This document shows, piece after piece, positions 35,495-46,522 of a stretch of 64,000 bases of DNA; the first letter of the stretch is position 1; the number at the start of each line of letters is the position of its first letter. The position numbers and the translations under genes are program-made. The DNA is from Roseateles sp. DAIF2 (GTDB lineage: Bacteria > Pseudomonadota > Gammaproteobacteria > Burkholderiales > Burkholderiaceae_C): NCBI RefSeq assembly GCF_015624425.1, contig NZ_CP049919.1, positions 3,596,001 to 3,660,000 on the forward strand, in the 5' to 3' direction. A model generated the notes under the pieces. It searched no databases. It was not told the origin of the DNA and saw nothing but the letters and a program-made list of their open reading frames with translations.

Positions 35495-36613
35495 TCACTC
35501 CATCTCGGCCTGCAGCCAGCCGTCCTCGGTCCATTGATCCAGCAGCTCGCGGGCGCCGTCCGACAGCTGCGCCACCTGGGCCCCGCTCAGGCGGCGCGTG
35601 TCGGCCAGTTGCCGCATCAGTTTGGCATCGCGGCCGCCGGCGCGGAAGGACTCGCCGTTCAGGAACACATGGGCGCGGTCATACATCATGCGGCTGCGCG
35701 CATCCAGCCGCGCGCCCACGCCCTCGGGCAGAGGCTCGCCGATCTGGAAGAAGACCTTGGGCTTGGGCTCGGTCAGCGCCTCGCCCAGGGCCCGCTCCAG
35801 CGCCAGCGGCTCCCTCAGCGCGCGCTCGGCCGCCTTGCGGGCGAACTCGACCAGGGCCTCCGGCACCAGGCCCGGCGTCGCGGTGGCGGCCTGGCGCGGG
35901 TCGACATACATGCGGTTGCCGCGTGGCTCCTCGTCGCTCAGGCGCGGCAGCAGCTCGCGCGCCAGCTCGGCCTGCCAGGGCGAGCGGAAGCCCACCGAGC
36001 AGGTCATGCAGTCGCCGCCCAGCGCCACGCCGTCATGGGCCCAGCCCGGCGGCAGATAGAGCATGTCGCCCGGCTCCAGCACGAACTCCTGCTCCGGCGC
36101 GAAGTTGGCGATGATCTTCAACGGCACGTCGTCACGCAGCACCGCATCCTTCTGCGCCGCGATGCGCCAGCGCCGCCGGCCCTGCACCTGGATCAGGAAC
36201 ACATCGTAGGAATCGAAATGCGGGCCGACGCCGCCGCCGTCGGTGGCGTAGGAGATCATCAGATCGTCCAGCCGCGCCTCCGGCACGAAGCGAAAGCGGC
36301 TCAGGAGCTCATGCGCCGCCGGCAGATGCAGGTCCAGCCCCTGCACCAGCAGGGTCCAGCCCGGCTTGGCGAAGGGCGGCAGCTTGGCCACCGGCCCCTG
36401 GCGCAGAGCCCAGCGGCCGTCGAAGGCCGTCACCAGGCGCGACTCGACATCCTCACTGGCGGCCAGCTCGGCCAGCTGCTTGCGGGTCGCGGGCGGCTCG
36501 ATGCCCGGCAGGGCCTGGCGCACCAGCAGCGGCTTCTTCTGCCAATGCCGGCGCATGAATTGTTCGGGGGATTGGCCGCCGAGCAGCGGCGTGGAGCGTG
36601 CAATGTCGATCAT
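35495..36613 (-). CDS. roxA: JmjC-type cupin, ribosomal protein L16 arginine hydroxylase-like (YcfD/RoxA)
   Basis: A ~372-residue Fe(II)/2-oxoglutarate oxygenase. The iron ligands are His and Asp in GPHFDSYDVFLIQVQGRRRW and a later His in LPPGWAHDGVALG. The N-terminus, LLGGQSPEQFMRRHWQKKPLLVRQA, is characteristic of the YcfD/ROX family, which hydroxylates Arg81 of ribosomal protein L16. The C-terminal helical dimerisation and winged-helix-like regions are present. I chose ATG at 36613; a second ATG at 36625 would add four residues. The FKBP gene is divergent, with 36 bases between. Identification is by motif; substrate by family knowledge. Confidence 0.87.
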   Translation of the reverse strand: MIDIARSTPLLGGQSPEQFMRRHWQKKPLLVRQALPGIEPPATRKQLAELAASEDVESRLVTAFDGRWALRQGPVAKLPPFAKPGWTLLVQGLDLHLPAAHELLSRFRFVPEARLDDLMISYATDGGGVGPHFDSYDVFLIQVQGRRRWRIAAQKDAVLRDDVPLKIIANFAPEQEFVLEPGDMLYLPPGWAHDGVALGGDCMTCSVGFRSPWQAELARELLPRLSDEEPRGNRMYVDPRQAATATPGLVPEALVEFARKAAERALREPLALERALGEALTEPKPKVFFQIGEPLPEGVGARLDARSRMMYDRAHVFLNGESFRAGGRDAKLMRQLADTRRLSGAQVAQLSDGARELLDQWTEDGWLQAEME

Positions 36614-36649
36614 GATGGCCGGCATTGTCCGTTATGCGATCATCGCCCC

Positions 36650-37171
36650 ATGCTAATCACTTCCCCCTGCGTCATCTCCCTGAGTTGGAGACTCGAGGAC
36701 GCCCAGGGCCAGCTGATCGACGAGCTGGCAGAACCGATGGAATTCTTCTATGGTGGCGACGATCTGTTCGCCAAGGTCGAACAGGCGCTGGCCGGCCAGG
36801 AGATCGGCTTCGAGATCAGCCTGGCGCTGGATCCCGAGGAGGCCTTCGGCGACTACGACGCCAACCTGGTCTGTTTTGAGAGCCGCGCGGTGCTGCCGGA
36901 GAACGTCTCCGAGGGCATGCAGTTCGAGGGCCTGCCCGAGGGCGCGGCCAGCGAGAACATGCCGGCCGACATCGTCTACACCGTCACCGAGGTCTACCCC
37001 GAGCATGTGGTGCTGGACGGCAACCACCCGCTGGCAGGTGTCGGCCTGCGCATGCATATCCGCGTGCGCGACGTGCGCGAGGCCACCGAGGAGGAAATCC
37101 GCGAGGGCAGCGTCGGCGAGACCGTGTTCAGCGTCGTGACCGGCGCGCCGCCGGACGAACCGCTGCACTGA
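36650..37171 (+). CDS. FKBP-type peptidyl-prolyl isomerase, SlyD-like
   Basis: A 173-residue cytoplasmic prolyl isomerase/chaperone. The FKBP half-domains flank the SlyD-type insert-in-flap: YGGDDLFAKVEQALAGQEIG, then LDPEEAFGDYDANLVCFE, and NHPLAGVGLRMHIRVRDVREAT. The His-rich metal-binding tail of E. coli SlyD is absent; the C-terminus is acidic. The start at 36650 has no ribosome site; a weak -10-like hexamer lies six bases before it, and the divergent roxA start is 36 bases away, so both messages must have very short or no leaders. Confidence 0.9.
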   Translation: MLITSPCVISLSWRLEDAQGQLIDELAEPMEFFYGGDDLFAKVEQALAGQEIGFEISLALDPEEAFGDYDANLVCFESRAVLPENVSEGMQFEGLPEGAASENMPADIVYTVTEVYPEHVVLDGNHPLAGVGLRMHIRVRDVREATEEEIREGSVGETVFSVVTGAPPDEPLH

Positions 37172-37281
37172 GCCCCTGTCGACCGCCGCCGGCTTCGATG
37201 GACAGCCGGCGCGGTCCGCGACTACCATCCGCGCAGGGAGGCGCCCCCGCCGGCGCCGCTGTGCAGAGGAAGGAGTCGAGG

Positions 37282-37836
37282 ATGCACAGGACCGTCACGC
37301 CGGCCATGCTCGAAACCTGGCAGAGTCTCGCGAATCGCGTGGCCGCCGCGGCCCAGGTGCCGGCCGCCCTCGTCATGCGGGTCTGGCCCGAGCAGATCGA
37401 GGTGCTGATCTCCAGCCTCGGCCATGACAACCCCTACGAGGAACATGAGAAGGCCGACCTCGGCACCGGCCTCTACTGCGAGACGGTGATGTACACGCGC
37501 CAGCCGCTGCTGGTCCCGGATGCGCTGAGCGACCCGGACTGGGCCACCAACCCCGACGTCAAGCTGAACATGATCAGCTATCTCGGCGTGCCCCTGGTCT
37601 GGCCGGACGACAGCATCTTCGGCACCGTCTGCGTGCTCGACCGCAAACCGCGCCATTTCGATGCCGCCACGCTGAAGCTGCTGCAGGCGCTGAAGATCCT
37701 GATCGAGGAGGACTTCGAGGCGCTGGACGCCGGCCGGTCGGAACCGCAGCCGGGCCGCCAGGGGCCGCATTGGGACTTCTTCGAACGCTGCATCGCCGAG
37801 CTCCAGCTCGGCGGGCCGGGCCCGACCACGCATTAG
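37282..37836 (+). CDS. Stand-alone GAF-domain protein
   Basis: A 184-residue protein made of a single GAF domain (about 10-155) plus a short acidic tail. Motifs: VMRVWPEQIEVLISS, GTGLYCETVMYTRQPLLVPDA and SYLGVPLVWPDDSIFGTVCVLD. The latter is the core GAF signature. It has no output domain, so it may be a sensor module that acts in trans. A GGAAGGAG ribosome site precedes the ATG. Thirty-five bases downstream is a GAF-GGDEF-EAL protein whose first GAF segment has the same GVPL-WPD--FG pattern, so the pair could share a ligand. Confidence 0.85.
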   Translation: MHRTVTPAMLETWQSLANRVAAAAQVPAALVMRVWPEQIEVLISSLGHDNPYEEHEKADLGTGLYCETVMYTRQPLLVPDALSDPDWATNPDVKLNMISYLGVPLVWPDDSIFGTVCVLDRKPRHFDAATLKLLQALKILIEEDFEALDAGRSEPQPGRQGPHWDFFERCIAELQLGGPGPTTH

Positions 37837-37871
37837 CCCCGCGGCCCGCGCCATCGATACCGAAAGCGGCC

Positions 37872-40232
37872 ATGCTGCAGCGCGCCCAGAGCCCGAACCC
37901 CCATGTGCCGGCCGCCTACCTGGGCAAGTGGCGGGCCTGGCTGCAGCAGCTGTGCGAGGCCTTCGACGCCGAGATGGTGATCGTCTCGCGCCTGCAGGAG
38001 GAGCGGCTGGTCCCCGTGCTCGAGAGCGGCTGCACGACGCTGGAGCAGCTGCCCTTTCTGCGCGAGGCCGCCGGCCACCTGGGGCGCCAGGCGATCGCGA
38101 TGCGCGCTTTGGTGCAGCTCGACGAGAGCGATGGCCATGGCGTCGGCGTGCCGCTGTGCTGGCCGGACCGCGCGGTGTTCGGCAGCCTGGCCCTGTTCGT
38201 GCATCGCGCGCGCTTGCGGCGACCGGGCCAGCTGCGGCTGGTCGAGATGGCGCGCCAGCTGTTCGAGGCCGATTTCCGCACCCTGCATTTCGTGCGCGCG
38301 ATCGACGAGCACAAGAACCTGCTCGAGACCCGCATCGGCGAGCGCACCCAGGCGCTCAGTGAGCTGAACCTGCGCCTCGAGCATGAGCTGCGGCTGAGCC
38401 AGCGCACCGCCCAGGTGCTGAAGCAGCTGGTGATCGGCGTGCCCGGCAGCGGCGGGCAGAGCTACTTCCGCCAGCTGGTGTGCGAACTGGCGCGGCTGCT
38501 GGGCGCCGAGCATGCCTTCGTCGCCCTGCTCGATCCACAGCAGCCGCAGCGGGCGCGCACGATCGCCTGCTACAGCGGCGAGGCCTGGCGCGACAAGTTC
38601 GAGTACGAGCCGGAGCAGACCCCCTGCGCCCAGGTGCTGCAGCGCATGGCGGTGTTCGGCGCGCGCGCGCTGGCGCAGGACTTTCCCGCCACCGCCGCTC
38701 AGACCGGCCTGCCGGCCGAGAGCTACCTGGGAGCGCCGCTGCTCGACGAGACCGGCCGCGCCGTCGGCGTGCTGGCCGCGCTGGGCGGCCCGGCGCTGCT
38801 GGAGGCCCATCTGGCACACGAGATCATGGAGCTGCTGGCCGCGCGCACCGGCACCGAGATCCGCCGCATGCGCGCCGAGGACGAGCTGCGCCACATGGCC
38901 TTGCAGGACGAGCTGACCGGCCTGCCGAACCGCAACAACTTCAAGGACCGGCTCAGCCAGGCGATCGCCCAGGCCCAGCGCAACGGCACACGCCTGGCCC
39001 TGCTGTTCATCGACCTCGACAACTTCAAGACCATCAACGACAGCCTGGGCCACGATGTCGGCGATGCGGTGCTGGTGCAGATCGCGCAGACCCTGCAGGC
39101 CTGCATGCGCGATATGGACACGATCGCGCGCCTGGGCGGCGACGAGTTCGCCGCGCTGCTGCCCGGGGTCGACTCGCTGCAGATCGACGCGGTCTGCCGG
39201 CGCATCATGCAGGCGCTGCGCCTGCCCCTGGTCTGCCAGGGCTATGAGCTGTTCGTCTCGGCCAGCATCGGCTGCTGCCTCTATCCGGAGGACGGCCTGG
39301 ACCAGGGCAATCTGACGCGGGCGGCCGACGCCGCGATGTACCGGGCCAAGGCCCTGGGCAAGAACCAGCTGCAGTTCTATGCGCTGGACATCAAGCAGGC
39401 GATCCAGCGCGACCTGGCGGTCGGCAACCAGCTGCGCAAGGCGATCCGCGACCGGCGCCTGCACCTGGCCTACCAGCCCAAGGTGCGGCTGGACGACGGC
39501 AGCCTGGCCGGCGCCGAGGCGCTGTGCCGCTGGACCGACGAGGAGCTCGGCCGCGTCTCGCCGGCCGAATTCATCCCGATCGCCGAGCGCTCCGGCGTGG
39601 TGGCCGACCTGGGCGCCCAGGTGATCGAACTGGCCGTGGCCGATATGGTGGCCTGGCGCGCGCAGGGGCTGGCCGTGCCGGTCGTCGCCGTCAATGTCTC
39701 GGCCAAACAGCTCCAGATGGCCGGCTTCGCGGCCTGGCTGGACGAGCTGCTGCGCCGCCAGGCGCTGCCCGCCGACCGGCTGCTGCTGGAGCTGACCGAG
39801 GGCGTGCTGATGGAGCGCAATGACGCCAATCAGCAGATGCTGGCCGATCTGGTCGAGCGGGGTTTTCGCATCAGCGTCGACGACTTCGGCACCGGCTATT
39901 CCTCGCTGGCCTATCTGAAACGCATGCCGATCAGCGAGATCAAGATCGACCGCAGCTTCGTCAGCCATATCGCCGAGGACCAGGGCGACCAGGCGATCGC
40001 CGCCGCCATCCTGACCCTGGCCCACACGCTCAAGCTGCGGGTGGTGGCCGAGGGCGTCGAGGACCGTTCGCAGCTGCATGCGCTGCGGGCGCTGGATTGC
40101 GACATGGCTCAGGGTTACTTCTTCCACCGGCCGCTGGAGCCGGCGGCCTTCCGCGCGCTGCTGGCGCGCCATTGTGCGCAGCGCGAGCCGCGCAAAACAC
40201 AAGACGGGCGCGCTGTCCATCTCCTGATCTAG
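37872..40232 (+). CDS. GAF-GGDEF-EAL cyclic-di-GMP protein
   Basis: A 786-residue soluble, probably bifunctional cyclic-di-GMP enzyme. An N-terminal GAF-like domain (about 20-140) is followed by a coiled coil (about 140-185), a second GAF domain (about 190-335), GGDEF (about 340-500) and EAL (about 510-770). GGDEF is intact at 422-426 with RxxD inhibitory site R413-D416. EAL residues 549-551 lie in AEALCRW, and NVSAKQL, ELTEGVLM, DDFGTGYSSL and EGVED are intact, so both cyclase and phosphodiesterase sites look active. It is downstream of the GAF protein with 35 bases between. No terminator was seen. Confidence 0.93.
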   Translation: MLQRAQSPNPHVPAAYLGKWRAWLQQLCEAFDAEMVIVSRLQEERLVPVLESGCTTLEQLPFLREAAGHLGRQAIAMRALVQLDESDGHGVGVPLCWPDRAVFGSLALFVHRARLRRPGQLRLVEMARQLFEADFRTLHFVRAIDEHKNLLETRIGERTQALSELNLRLEHELRLSQRTAQVLKQLVIGVPGSGGQSYFRQLVCELARLLGAEHAFVALLDPQQPQRARTIACYSGEAWRDKFEYEPEQTPCAQVLQRMAVFGARALAQDFPATAAQTGLPAESYLGAPLLDETGRAVGVLAALGGPALLEAHLAHEIMELLAARTGTEIRRMRAEDELRHMALQDELTGLPNRNNFKDRLSQAIAQAQRNGTRLALLFIDLDNFKTINDSLGHDVGDAVLVQIAQTLQACMRDMDTIARLGGDEFAALLPGVDSLQIDAVCRRIMQALRLPLVCQGYELFVSASIGCCLYPEDGLDQGNLTRAADAAMYRAKALGKNQLQFYALDIKQAIQRDLAVGNQLRKAIRDRRLHLAYQPKVRLDDGSLAGAEALCRWTDEELGRVSPAEFIPIAERSGVVADLGAQVIELAVADMVAWRAQGLAVPVVAVNVSAKQLQMAGFAAWLDELLRRQALPADRLLLELTEGVLMERNDANQQMLADLVERGFRISVDDFGTGYSSLAYLKRMPISEIKIDRSFVSHIAEDQGDQAIAAAILTLAHTLKLRVVAEGVEDRSQLHALRALDCDMAQGYFFHRPLEPAAFRALLARHCAQREPRKTQDGRAVHLLI

Positions 40233-42355
<2,123 letters not shown>

Positions 42356-42373
42356 GCCCCACCCAGTGAACCG

Positions 42374-42397
42374 GTGCAAGGGGCCTGCCCCTTGCAC
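42374..42397 (+). repeat. Stem-loop between the two secreted peptidase genes
   Basis: A perfect 10-bp stem (GTGCAAGGGG and CCCCTTGCAC) with a four-base loop CCTG, 18 bases after the M4 stop and 65 before the M28 start. There is no T-run, so it may be an mRNA stabiliser or a weak attenuator rather than a terminator. Confidence 0.6.
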
Positions 42398-42461
42398 ATA
42401 TCAATCCGGGCGCGAGCGGCCGAGCTCGCTCGCGCCTCATCACATCTTCTGGAGAAACTCC

Positions 42462-44036
42462 ATGCGACAACTGATGACGCGCCTCGCCCTCTGCGCGGGC
42501 CTGGCCCTGTTCGGCAGCCCGGCCCTGGCGGGCGAGAAGGTCTGGATCAGCCTGGGCGACGCGGCCCTGGGGCTGCTGAAGAAGCACAGCGCCAGCAGCC
42601 AGCCGGTGGCGAGCGCCAAGGCACTCCTGCCGCCCCAGCAGCTCGGCACCAACCAGATCGCCGCGACCGAGGAAAACATCCACCTGATCGAGGTGGATAT
42701 GGACCTGCTGGGGGCGCTGAGTCACTCGGTGCATGAGGAGCTGCGCCGCTGCGGCGGCTATATGTACCACGCCAGCAAGGCCGCCGGCCTGGCCACCCTG
42801 AAGCGCCACAGCGAACCCGCGCTGCGCCCGGCGCTGGCCTCCACCGTGCCCAGCTATGTGATCGACCAGCAGGCCACGGTGACGCCCCTGCTGAGCCAGA
42901 TGCAGGCCAGCAACATCGGCCAGACCATCGTGGACCTCTCCGGCTTCACCAACCGCTACTACACCAGCAACGCCGGCGTGAATGCCTCGAACTGGCTCAA
43001 GCAGCGCTGGACCACCCTGGCGGCCGGACGCCCCCACATCAGCGTCAGCCAGTTCAGCCATCCCAACTGGCCGCAGAAGTCCGTCATCGCCACCATCCAG
43101 GGCAGCGACAACGCCGCCGAGCATGTGGTGATGGGCGCCCATCTGGATTCCATCCACAAGGCCGGCACCAACGAGAGCACCATCGCCCCGGGCGCCGATG
43201 ACGACGCCTCCGGCGTGGCCAGCCTCAGCGAGGTGCTGCGCGTGCTGGCCGCCAGCAACTACCAGCCGCGCCGCACCATCAAGCTGATGGCCTATGCAGC
43301 CGAGGAAGTGGGCCTGCGCGGCTCGCAGGAAATTGCCCGCAGCTTTGCTGCCAGCAACACCAATGTGGTGGGCGTGCTGCAGCTGGACATGACCAACTAC
43401 AAGGGCGCGGCCAACGACATCTACATCTTCACCGACTACACCGACGCCGGCCAGAACCAGTTCCTCACGCGCCTGATCCAGACCTATCTGCCCAGCCTGA
43501 GGATCGGCACCGACCGCTGCGGCTATGCCTGCTCCGACCATGCCTCCTGGACCGCCCAGGGCTATGCGGCCAGCATGCCGTTCGAGGCCTCATTCAGCGC
43601 CAGCAATCCGCACATCCACACCAGCAACGACACCTATGCCAACAGCGGCAACCAGGCCGAACATGCGCTCAAGTTCTCCCGCATGGCACTGGCCTACGCG
43701 GTGGAGCTGGGCAGCGACGGCCCCGGCGTGCCGCCGGTCGACAAGACCGAAACCTTCAACGGCAGCCTCAGCCTGAACCAGACGCGCAGCTTCGGCCCGT
43801 TCAAGGCGGCGGCCGGCAGCAGCTTCAAGGCCAGCACCACCGGCAGCGGCGACATCGATCTGTATGCGCGGCGCGGCGCCACGCCCAGCACCAGCCTGTA
43901 CGACTGCAAGTCCGACGGCCCCAGCGCCGCCGAGACCTGCACCCTCAGCATCACGGCCAATGGCGATGTCTACGTGCTCTTGAAGGGCTATAGCGCGGGC
44001 AGCTACCAGCTCACGGTGACCTACCGGCCGCAGTAG
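42462..44036 (+). CDS. Secreted M28 aminopeptidase (leucyl aminopeptidase type)
   Basis: A 524-residue secreted metallo-aminopeptidase resembling the Vibrio (Aeromonas) leucine aminopeptidase of family M28. The signal peptide is about 1-23 (ending PALAG). Zinc ligands lie in MGAHLDSI (His227), PGADDDASG (Asp), YAAEEVGLRGS (catalytic and metal Glu), LQLDMTN (Asp309) and HTSNDTY. A C-terminal PPC beta domain (about 425-524) matches that of the preceding M4 peptidase. GGAG precedes the ATG at 42462. Together the two enzymes would degrade extracellular protein to amino acids. Confidence 0.92.
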   Translation: MRQLMTRLALCAGLALFGSPALAGEKVWISLGDAALGLLKKHSASSQPVASAKALLPPQQLGTNQIAATEENIHLIEVDMDLLGALSHSVHEELRRCGGYMYHASKAAGLATLKRHSEPALRPALASTVPSYVIDQQATVTPLLSQMQASNIGQTIVDLSGFTNRYYTSNAGVNASNWLKQRWTTLAAGRPHISVSQFSHPNWPQKSVIATIQGSDNAAEHVVMGAHLDSIHKAGTNESTIAPGADDDASGVASLSEVLRVLAASNYQPRRTIKLMAYAAEEVGLRGSQEIARSFAASNTNVVGVLQLDMTNYKGAANDIYIFTDYTDAGQNQFLTRLIQTYLPSLRIGTDRCGYACSDHASWTAQGYAASMPFEASFSASNPHIHTSNDTYANSGNQAEHALKFSRMALAYAVELGSDGPGVPPVDKTETFNGSLSLNQTRSFGPFKAAAGSSFKASTTGSGDIDLYARRGATPSTSLYDCKSDGPSAAETCTLSITANGDVYVLLKGYSAGSYQLTVTYRPQ

Positions 44037-44064
44037 CCGGTGACGACGGGCTTGGCCGAGCTTG

Positions 44065-44523
44065 TCAGGCCTTGCCCGTCGAGCCGAAACCGCCCTCGCC
44101 GCGCGCCGAGGCGTCCTCGAAGGACTCGACGCGGCGGAACGCCGCCTGCACCACCGGCACCAGCACCAGCTGGGCGATGCGCTCCATCGGCTCGATCACG
44201 AAGGTGGTGCTGCCGCGGTTCCAGCAGCTGACCATCAGCTGGCCCTGGTAGTCCGAGTCGATCAGCCCGACCAGATTGCCCAGCACGATGCCATGCTTGT
44301 GACCCAGGCCCGAGCGCGGCAGGATCAGCGCCGCCATGCCGGGGTCGTTGATATGGATCGCGAGACCCGTGGGGATCAGGGTGGTCTGGCCGGGCTCCAA
44401 GGTGACGGCCGCGTCCAGGCAGGCGCGCAGGTCCAGGCCGGCGGCGCCGGGGGTCGCATAGGCGGGCAGTTGCTCGGCCATGCGGGTATCGAGCACTTTC
44501 AGGTCGACGAGGGTCGTGGTCAT
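44065..44523 (-). CDS. dut: dUTP diphosphatase
   Basis: A 152-residue trimeric dUTPase that hydrolyses dUTP to dUMP, preventing uracil incorporation. All five motifs are visible: [43 protein letters not shown] and the C-terminal [11 protein letters not shown]. Its start overlaps the coaBC stop by four bases. It is the last gene of the long minus-strand run. The convergent M28 gene ends 28 bases away. Confidence 0.97.
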   Translation of the reverse strand: MTTTLVDLKVLDTRMAEQLPAYATPGAAGLDLRACLDAAVTLEPGQTTLIPTGLAIHINDPGMAALILPRSGLGHKHGIVLGNLVGLIDSDYQGQLMVSCWNRGSTTFVIEPMERIAQLVLVPVVQAAFRRVESFEDASARGEGGFGSTGKA

Positions 44524-45761
44524 GGGGTCGTTGTCTTCTTGGTGATGCGTGCGGCGATCTCGCGCACCAGTTCGCGCGCGAGGCTCAGCTTGTCGCCGTT
44601 CGGGATGGCGCGCTCGCCCTTGGCATCGACCAGCAGCAGCGCGTTGTCGTCGCGGCCGAAGGTGGCCGGCCCCAGATTGCCGACGATCAGCGGCACGCCC
44701 TTCTTGGCGAGCTTGGCGCGCGCATGCTGGGCCAGGTCCTGGCTCTCGGCCGCGAAGCCGACGCAGAAGGTCTTGCTCTGGTCCACCGCGGCCGCGACGG
44801 CGGCCAGGATGTCGGGGTTCTCGGTCAGCTCGAACAGCGGCGCGGCCTTCTGGCCATCCTGCTTCTTGATCTTGTGCTCGTTCATCTGCGCCGGCCGCCA
44901 GTCGGCCACCGCCGCGGTGGCGACGACGATGTCCTGCGCGGCGGCCTGGGGCAGCACCGCGTCATACATCTGCTGCGCGGTCTGCACATCGATGCGGCGC
45001 TGCACGCCGCGCGGCGTCGGCAGATGCACCGGGCCGGCCACCAGGGTCACCTGGGCACCGGCCTCGGCCGCGGCGCGCGCGATTGAAAAACCCATCTTGC
45101 CGCTGGACAGATTGGTGATGCCGCGCACCGGGTCGATCGGCTCGAAGGTCGGGCCGGCGGTGATCAGGACTTTCTTGCCGGCCAGGAGCTTGGGCTGGAA
45201 GAAGGCGATCAGCTCGTCGCGCAGCTCGGCGGCCTCCAGCATGCGGCCGTCGCCAAACTCGCCGCAGGCCTGGTCGCCATTGCCGGGCCCCAGCACGAAG
45301 GCGCCGTCGGCGCGGATCTGCGCCACATTGCGCTGCGTCGCCGGATGGGCCCACATCTCGCGGTTCATCGCCGGGGCGACCAGCAGCGGGCAACTTTGTG
45401 CAGGCCGCGCCAGCGCCGTCAGGCTCAGCAGCTCGTCCGCCCTGCCCTGCGCCAGCTTGGCGATGAAGTCGGCGCTGGCCGGCGCGACGAGCATCACGTC
45501 GGCCGCGCGCGTGGCGTTGATATGCGCCATGTTGTTGGGCTCGCGCGCATCCCACTGGCTCAAGAGCACCGGGCGGTTCGAGAGCGCCTGCATCGTCACC
45601 GGCGTGATGAACTGCGTCGCCGCCTCGCTCATCATCACCTGCACCGTGGCGCCGGACTTGATCAGGAGGCGCGTCAGCTCGGCGACCTTGTAGCAGGCGA
45701 TGCCGCCCGAGAGGCCCAGCAGCACATGCTTGCCGGCGAGTTGTGTGATCGATTCGCTCAT
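44520..45761 (-). CDS. coaBC: Bifunctional phosphopantothenoylcysteine decarboxylase/phosphopantothenate-cysteine ligase
   Basis: A 413-residue coenzyme A biosynthesis enzyme. The N-terminal flavoprotein (CoaC) domain starts with [20 protein letters not shown], has the catalytic [20 protein letters not shown] and [12 protein letters not shown]; the CoaB domain (from about 190) has [25 protein letters not shown] and AAVADWRP with the conserved Asp. The ATG at 45761 lies eight bases after minus-strand TAGAGT without a ribosome site, indicating its own leaderless start inside the salvage run. It overlaps dut by four bases, a common pairing in bacteria. Confidence 0.96.
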   Translation of the reverse strand: MSESITQLAGKHVLLGLSGGIACYKVAELTRLLIKSGATVQVMMSEAATQFITPVTMQALSNRPVLLSQWDAREPNNMAHINATRAADVMLVAPASADFIAKLAQGRADELLSLTALARPAQSCPLLVAPAMNREMWAHPATQRNVAQIRADGAFVLGPGNGDQACGEFGDGRMLEAAELRDELIAFFQPKLLAGKKVLITAGPTFEPIDPVRGITNLSSGKMGFSIARAAAEAGAQVTLVAGPVHLPTPRGVQRRIDVQTAQQMYDAVLPQAAAQDIVVATAAVADWRPAQMNEHKIKKQDGQKAAPLFELTENPDILAAVAAAVDQSKTFCVGFAAESQDLAQHARAKLAKKGVPLIVGNLGPATFGRDDNALLLVDAKGERAIPNGDKLSLARELVREIAARITKKTTTP

Positions 45762-45769
45762 GGAGCGCG

Positions 45770-45775
45770 ACTCTA
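45770..45775 (-). promoter_or_regulatory. -10 element of coaBC (leaderless-type)
   Basis: Minus-strand TAGAGT, eight bases (CGCGCTCC), then ATG. It lies in the 28-base gap after trmB. Confidence 0.5.
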
Positions 45776-45789
45776 TCAGCGGGGTGGCT

Positions 45790-46485
45790 TCAGCGTTTGC
45801 GGAACACCAGATCCCAGACGCCGTGCCCCAGCTTGAGGCCGCGGTTTTCGAACTTGGTCAGCGGCCGGTAGGCCGGCTTCTCGGCATAGCCGGCCGCACT
45901 GTTTTCCAGCTGCGCCTCGGCCGACAGCACCTCCAGCATCTGCTGGGCATAGGGCTCCCAGTCGGTGGCGCAATGCAGATAGCCGCCGGGCTGGATATGC
46001 TTGACCAGCTTGGCGACAAACTCGGGCTGGATCAGGCGGCGCTTGTTGTGCTTTTTCTTGTGCCAGGGATCAGGGAAGTAGATGTGCACGCCGGCGAGCG
46101 AGCCGGGCGCCACCATCTGCTCCAGCACCTCGACCGCGTCATGCTGGAAGATGCGGATGTTCGAAATCTGCTGCTCGTCGATCAGCTTCAGCAGCGCGCC
46201 GACGCCGGGCTCATGCACCTCGCAGCCGATGAAGTCATGGTCAGGCAGGGTCCTGGCGATCTGCGCGGTGGCGCCGCCCATGCCGAAGCCGATCTCCAGC
46301 ACCAGCGGGGCCTGGCGGCCGAACACCGCCTGCGGGTCCAGGGTCTTGCCGGGCTCGAAGGGCAGCACGAAACGCGGCCCCAGCTCGGCCAGGGCCTTGA
46401 TCTGGCCCGTGCCCATGCGGCCGGCGCGCACGACGAAGCTTTTGATGGTGCGGCGCGGAGGTTGCTGCTCGGGCGTGTCGGACAT
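45790..46485 (-). CDS. trmB: tRNA (guanine-N7-)-methyltransferase
   Basis: A 231-residue SAM-dependent enzyme forming m7G46 in tRNA. Motifs are [15 protein letters not shown] (SAM loop), [40 protein letters not shown] and [10 protein letters not shown] with [17 protein letters not shown] at the end, all diagnostic for TrmB. The ATG at 46485 ([12 protein letters not shown]) fits the usual length; a longer upstream frame is not conserved. A -10-like TAAAAT overlaps the preceding deoA stop codon, so trmB may have its own promoter. Confidence 0.96.
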   Translation of the reverse strand: MSDTPEQQPPRRTIKSFVVRAGRMGTGQIKALAELGPRFVLPFEPGKTLDPQAVFGRQAPLVLEIGFGMGGATAQIARTLPDHDFIGCEVHEPGVGALLKLIDEQQISNIRIFQHDAVEVLEQMVAPGSLAGVHIYFPDPWHKKKHNKRRLIQPEFVAKLVKHIQPGGYLHCATDWEPYAQQMLEVLSAEAQLENSAAGYAEKPAYRPLTKFENRGLKLGHGVWDLVFRKR

Positions 46486-46522
46486 GAGACTGGGAGATCG
46501 GTTCTGGAATGGGGCCGGAATT

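Noticed and set aside
35534..36650. Long plus-strand frame fused before the FKBP gene
   Set aside because: The part before 36650 lies antisense to the cupin gene, is rich in Arg, Gln and His as expected for an antisense frame in high-GC DNA, and the FKBP fold starts at 36650.
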